A stretch of 64,000 nt of DNA from Leishmania mexicana MHOM/GT/2001/U1103. Its lineage: Eukaryota; Euglenozoa; Kinetoplastea; Trypanosomatida; Trypanosomatidae. Below the pieces are notes generated by a model. That model saw only the letters and a list, made by a program, of their open reading frames with translations, had not been told where the DNA came from and ran no database searches. The position numbers and the translations under genes are program-made. The DNA lies in contig NC_018310.1 in assembly GCF_000234665.1 (NCBI RefSeq), positions 415,587 to 479,586 on the forward strand, in the 5' to 3' direction. Of the stretch, positions 60,753 through 64,000 are shown one piece after another (within the stretch, counting starts at the first letter, position 1; each line of letters starts with the position of its first letter).

Positions 60753-63700
60753 GGTGTGGTGTTTACAGTTTACGTTGGGTTTGTTGGTTGCAAAACAGTT
60801 GAATGACTTCTCAAGTTGAAAACTGCCCACGCGAAGAGGAAAAGAACATCGCGTCGCTCATTGATCGATGGAGAACCAGGTGGGAGTTGAATCAAAAAAG
60901 GAGACAGAGGTGAGGAGCGGCAACGGGCAGGAGAGCGCAACGTATCCACACGCCCATTAGCCGCAAGTTGTTGAGACAGCCACGACGACGAAACTCGGAT
61001 CGTCTCTTGTTCACAAGGTCCGTCAAATGTACAGTCGGCATGTCACCCTTTTGTGTGTGTGTGCGTGTGTGTTTTCCTCATTTCAGGCTACATGGATCAT
61101 GATGCACCGGCGCGAGAGAAATGTCCGCAGAGGCTGCCAGTAGTAAAACAAAAAGAAAAGCACACAATACTTCCCGCTTACACGGAGTCCCGACAATTGA
61201 ATGACTGATTCACATTCCCTTCCGCGTACCTCTCTCGCAACAGAAAATTCTGTGGTCCAAAGGTGAAAAGGCGAAGAGCTTGTGCGTCGCTTGCCCCCAT
61301 TTGAATTTCCTGGCTCGCCAAGACGGCATCAGACTGACTGGCCATATTGCAGAACAGCAACCAAACACATGTGAAAAAGAAAAGAAGCCGAGTCTCCCAG
61401 CGTCCCGGACGCGCTAAAGCAAGACGGAGTTATCCAGTCGAGAATCTTTACACCAAGATGGAGTCCGTGAGGGACATTGCGTTACGAAGAGTACAATCTG
61501 AATCCCATGCGCAACGCGGTTATTGGTTGTTTCCCGCTGCGCTCGGAAACGGGGCTCCAACAAAGCGAGTTCTGCGGTGCCTCACCCCCCCTCCGTTTTA
61601 CAAGTTGCCTCGCATTTGTTTTCCACCAGCTCAGACAACCTTGCACTCGCATCTGCAAATCATAGAGAAGGAAAAGCGACAGGGAGGCGATAAACAACGC
61701 AGCCGCTACGCATCAAAAAAGTAGCGACGGTCCGTTTTACCCCATCTGCAACAAGGAATTCTGACTGCTGTGCCGGTGCGGTATCAGACATGCATCGCTT
61801 GGGACGCTTAGAGAAGTGTGGTGCTGACGGGTGAGACACTGCCGCGGGCTCAATGACATCATTTAAGCCTGCGTATCAGCCTGTTAGTGTTTTGCGTCGT
61901 TCCCTGCTCCCACTCTCCGACCACAGTGTCACTCTACGTTACTGTAGCATTTTTTGTCTGAGCACCACAGAAGCCCCTAGCTCCCTTCCTTTGCTGTTCC
62001 CCTTTGCGCTTTGAGCAGGAGTAGCTGCGGGCAGTTCTTAAATGATATTTACTGAGGCTGCACAGAATGCAGCCGTGGAGACGCCACTCACCTTCCGCGT
62101 CGGGCAGCATCCCTTCGGCAGCGTCCGCATAGCCTTCAACGCAGCCTAACAGGCGAAACATCCAATACTCAGATGGTGCATTGGCGCCGGTGCAGATTGC
62201 AGCTTGTCCCTCCGCCGACTGATGGCCTGCTCGTGCATATTACAAACTTCTGTGGCAAAGACTGCCCTCTTGCCTTCATGGCCTCCTACCACAGGCGACT
62301 TGTTTACGCAGAGATGCGTAGGACCGGCACTTTCAACAACGTTACGCCACAGCTGGAAATGAGTGACGAAAGGACAGTCATCACTTTGAAGACAGCGCAC
62401 AACACCACGCCAGACGAATAACTGCTCTATATCCCGCTGTGGGTGGTGCTCTGCGGGTGCATAGTGCACATCTGCCTCGATCTTGTAAAAAGAGGTAGCG
62501 TATCCTGCTCGCTGCTCATCTACCGTCACATTTTGATGAGCACAGCTCAGAGGTGGCAATTCTTTTCTCTTTTGGCACTGACGGCAACTTGTCACTGCCC
62601 CATTCAGAATTTGATATCCTCTGGTACTGCGTTTCGCAATCTCTTCGCTGCCTGAGAGGTCTCTGGAGGGCTTCGGGAGCTGCACCTGGGTCCCTTCGAT
62701 GTCGTCCATTTACCGCTCTGCTGCAGCCCACCACATCTTGAGGAAATTTATATTCACAGCAACATAAAAACCCTCGATGGCCCAACTTCGTGGCGGCTCA
62801 GCTACCGTTTCTGAATATGGATGCCGATAGTTTTTTTGTGTGGTCGCCTTGTCGCGCTTCCCCGCGCTGTCTTTCTTGTTGAAGCCCCTTTGCTGCGGAC
62901 GGTGGCTGCTGTCTGGAGTGGGCTGCGCAACGTCATCGCAGCTGCTTCACAAAGAACACTGGAATGTGGTCCTGTTCCTGTGGTGCCAGCTTTTAAGCTC
63001 GCTCACTCCACTGCAGAAGGCACCTCACCTTCTCTGCGTCAAGGCTATAGGTAGTCGCTTGACCAACGTGGTCGGACTGGGCTGTTGCCCATTACTCGAA
63101 CAGCTTGAACGGGCGAACTGCGAAGGGGAAGCTCATTTCATGCTCCCTTGCTAACGCACTACAGTCCCTTCATCTTAGCATATCGGGTACAAGCGTGCGG
63201 AACTGAGTGCCGCTGAGAAACCATTCTCTTTCCGAAGAGCTGAATGCCTCGCTGCGCACAGAGTTGGTGGACCTGCCACTTCTCAGTGAGGTTTCCAAGC
63301 CAAGAGTCCTGGTGGACTGATTCAGCGGAGTGAAAGACATAACGGATCTCAACATCTACAATACTCCGCTGCACCTGGATGAGATAGCCTATGTGGTTAG
63401 CTTGTTTCGTTTTCCTCTTCCTGGAGTACTGGCGCTTCACACTCTGAAGATCAAAGTCGATTCAGTGAGCGGTTACACGGGCCTTGAGGCAGCTCACTGA
63501 GGCTACATGATCTGCGTCGGTGCTCAGTATTCCCAGTTGTTCCAGCAGCTCTAATTGTGCTTCCTGTTGAATCGACTGCCCACGATCACTTTTCTCATTG
63601 TTCTTCCTCGTGAAGTAGGCCTGTTGTTCACTGCAGCGCGTGTGTCTCACCTGCATTCTGCACGACTTTCTTTTAAACTTTTAGTCTTGCAAGCGTGTTT

Positions 63701-64000
63701 GCGATGCCGTCGCGCTGCTCTCCTTTGTGTGCCGGCTTGCCTCAAATCGCTCAGAGGATACATTATGCCACACCAGTGCGTTTCGTATGTGCTCGACACT
63801 GGCCTTTTTTTCTTACCTGCTACGTTCTCTAATCTGGACGATGGAAAATACTAACTACACAGGAATCAAAAGTTTTGCACCACTGTCCTCACCATTTTTC
63901 TGTGTTGCTCGCGGTGGCGCTTCCTGTTTTGCATTTTTCGCTGCGCTACTTTACGTTAGCGTGGGCTCCGCATCTTTACTGTGTTCTTTCCGCTTTGCCG
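60753..64000. other. 3.2-kb region without recognised genes at the upstream side of the - strand unit
   Basis: No gene is identified. A TG repeat lies at 61054-61072. The - strand has several moderately long stop-free stretches (62146-62709, 63159-63440, 63462-63656) separated by stops, with no recognised domain; they may be decayed coding DNA. Composition is less GC-rich by eye than in 1-52 kb. Its position fits a transcription start zone or subtelomere. Confidence 0.5.

Overview
The window looks like nuclear DNA of a Leishmania-type trypanosomatid. Genes are intronless, widely spaced and lie in long one-direction arrays. Between them are long pyrimidine tracts ending in AG (trans-splice acceptors), dinucleotide repeats, and copies of a SIDER-like retroposon. 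Gene content fits too: bacterial-type HemF and HemG, a folate/biopterin transporter, Mtr2 and an NDR kinase. From memory, unchecked, the transporter-HemF-HemG neighbourhood and the DERA gene match the distal part of Leishmania chromosome 6. The species cannot be fixed from sequence alone.

Layout. From 1 to about 51.5 kb all supported genes are on the + strand, in one polycistronic unit. In order: deoxyribose-phosphate aldolase; an SNase-fold nuclease with a lipidation signal; a PIBF1/CEP90-like coiled coil; a 302-aa unknown; a 1092-aa repeat-motif protein; a PIG-X/PBN1-like GPI mannosyltransferase subunit; a WDR54-like protein; an FHA plus tandem-BRCT candidate; a protein with four zinc ribbons; an APC5-like protein; Mtr2/NXT1; an NDR kinase; a thioredoxin-fold protein lacking its first active-site Cys; a 113-aa unknown; two unknowns of 394 and 585 aa; a protein that looks like a kinesin motor without its P-loop; an ADO-type thiol dioxygenase; COQ6; an ENY2/Sus1-like protein; a polytopic membrane protein; and a small protein ending in a CaaX box.

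From 51.5 to 52.9 kb is a convergent strand-switch region with a very GC-rich imperfect palindrome. From 52.9 to 60.8 kb genes are on the - strand: folate/biopterin transporter, HemF, HemG and a tail-anchored cytochrome b5-like protein. The last 3 kb, the upstream side of this unit, is less GC-rich by eye and holds no recognisable gene, as expected near a transcription start or chromosome end.

Functional themes. HemF and HemG are successive late steps of haem synthesis, and the b5-like protein is a haem user beside them. Mtr2 and the ENY2-like protein both point to mRNA export or chromatin-coupled transcription. Neighbours within a trypanosomatid polycistron need not share a pathway, so position is weak evidence. 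Starts were chosen as the first ATG downstream of a plausible splice acceptor and consistent with family length; in-frame TTG or GTG extensions were ignored.
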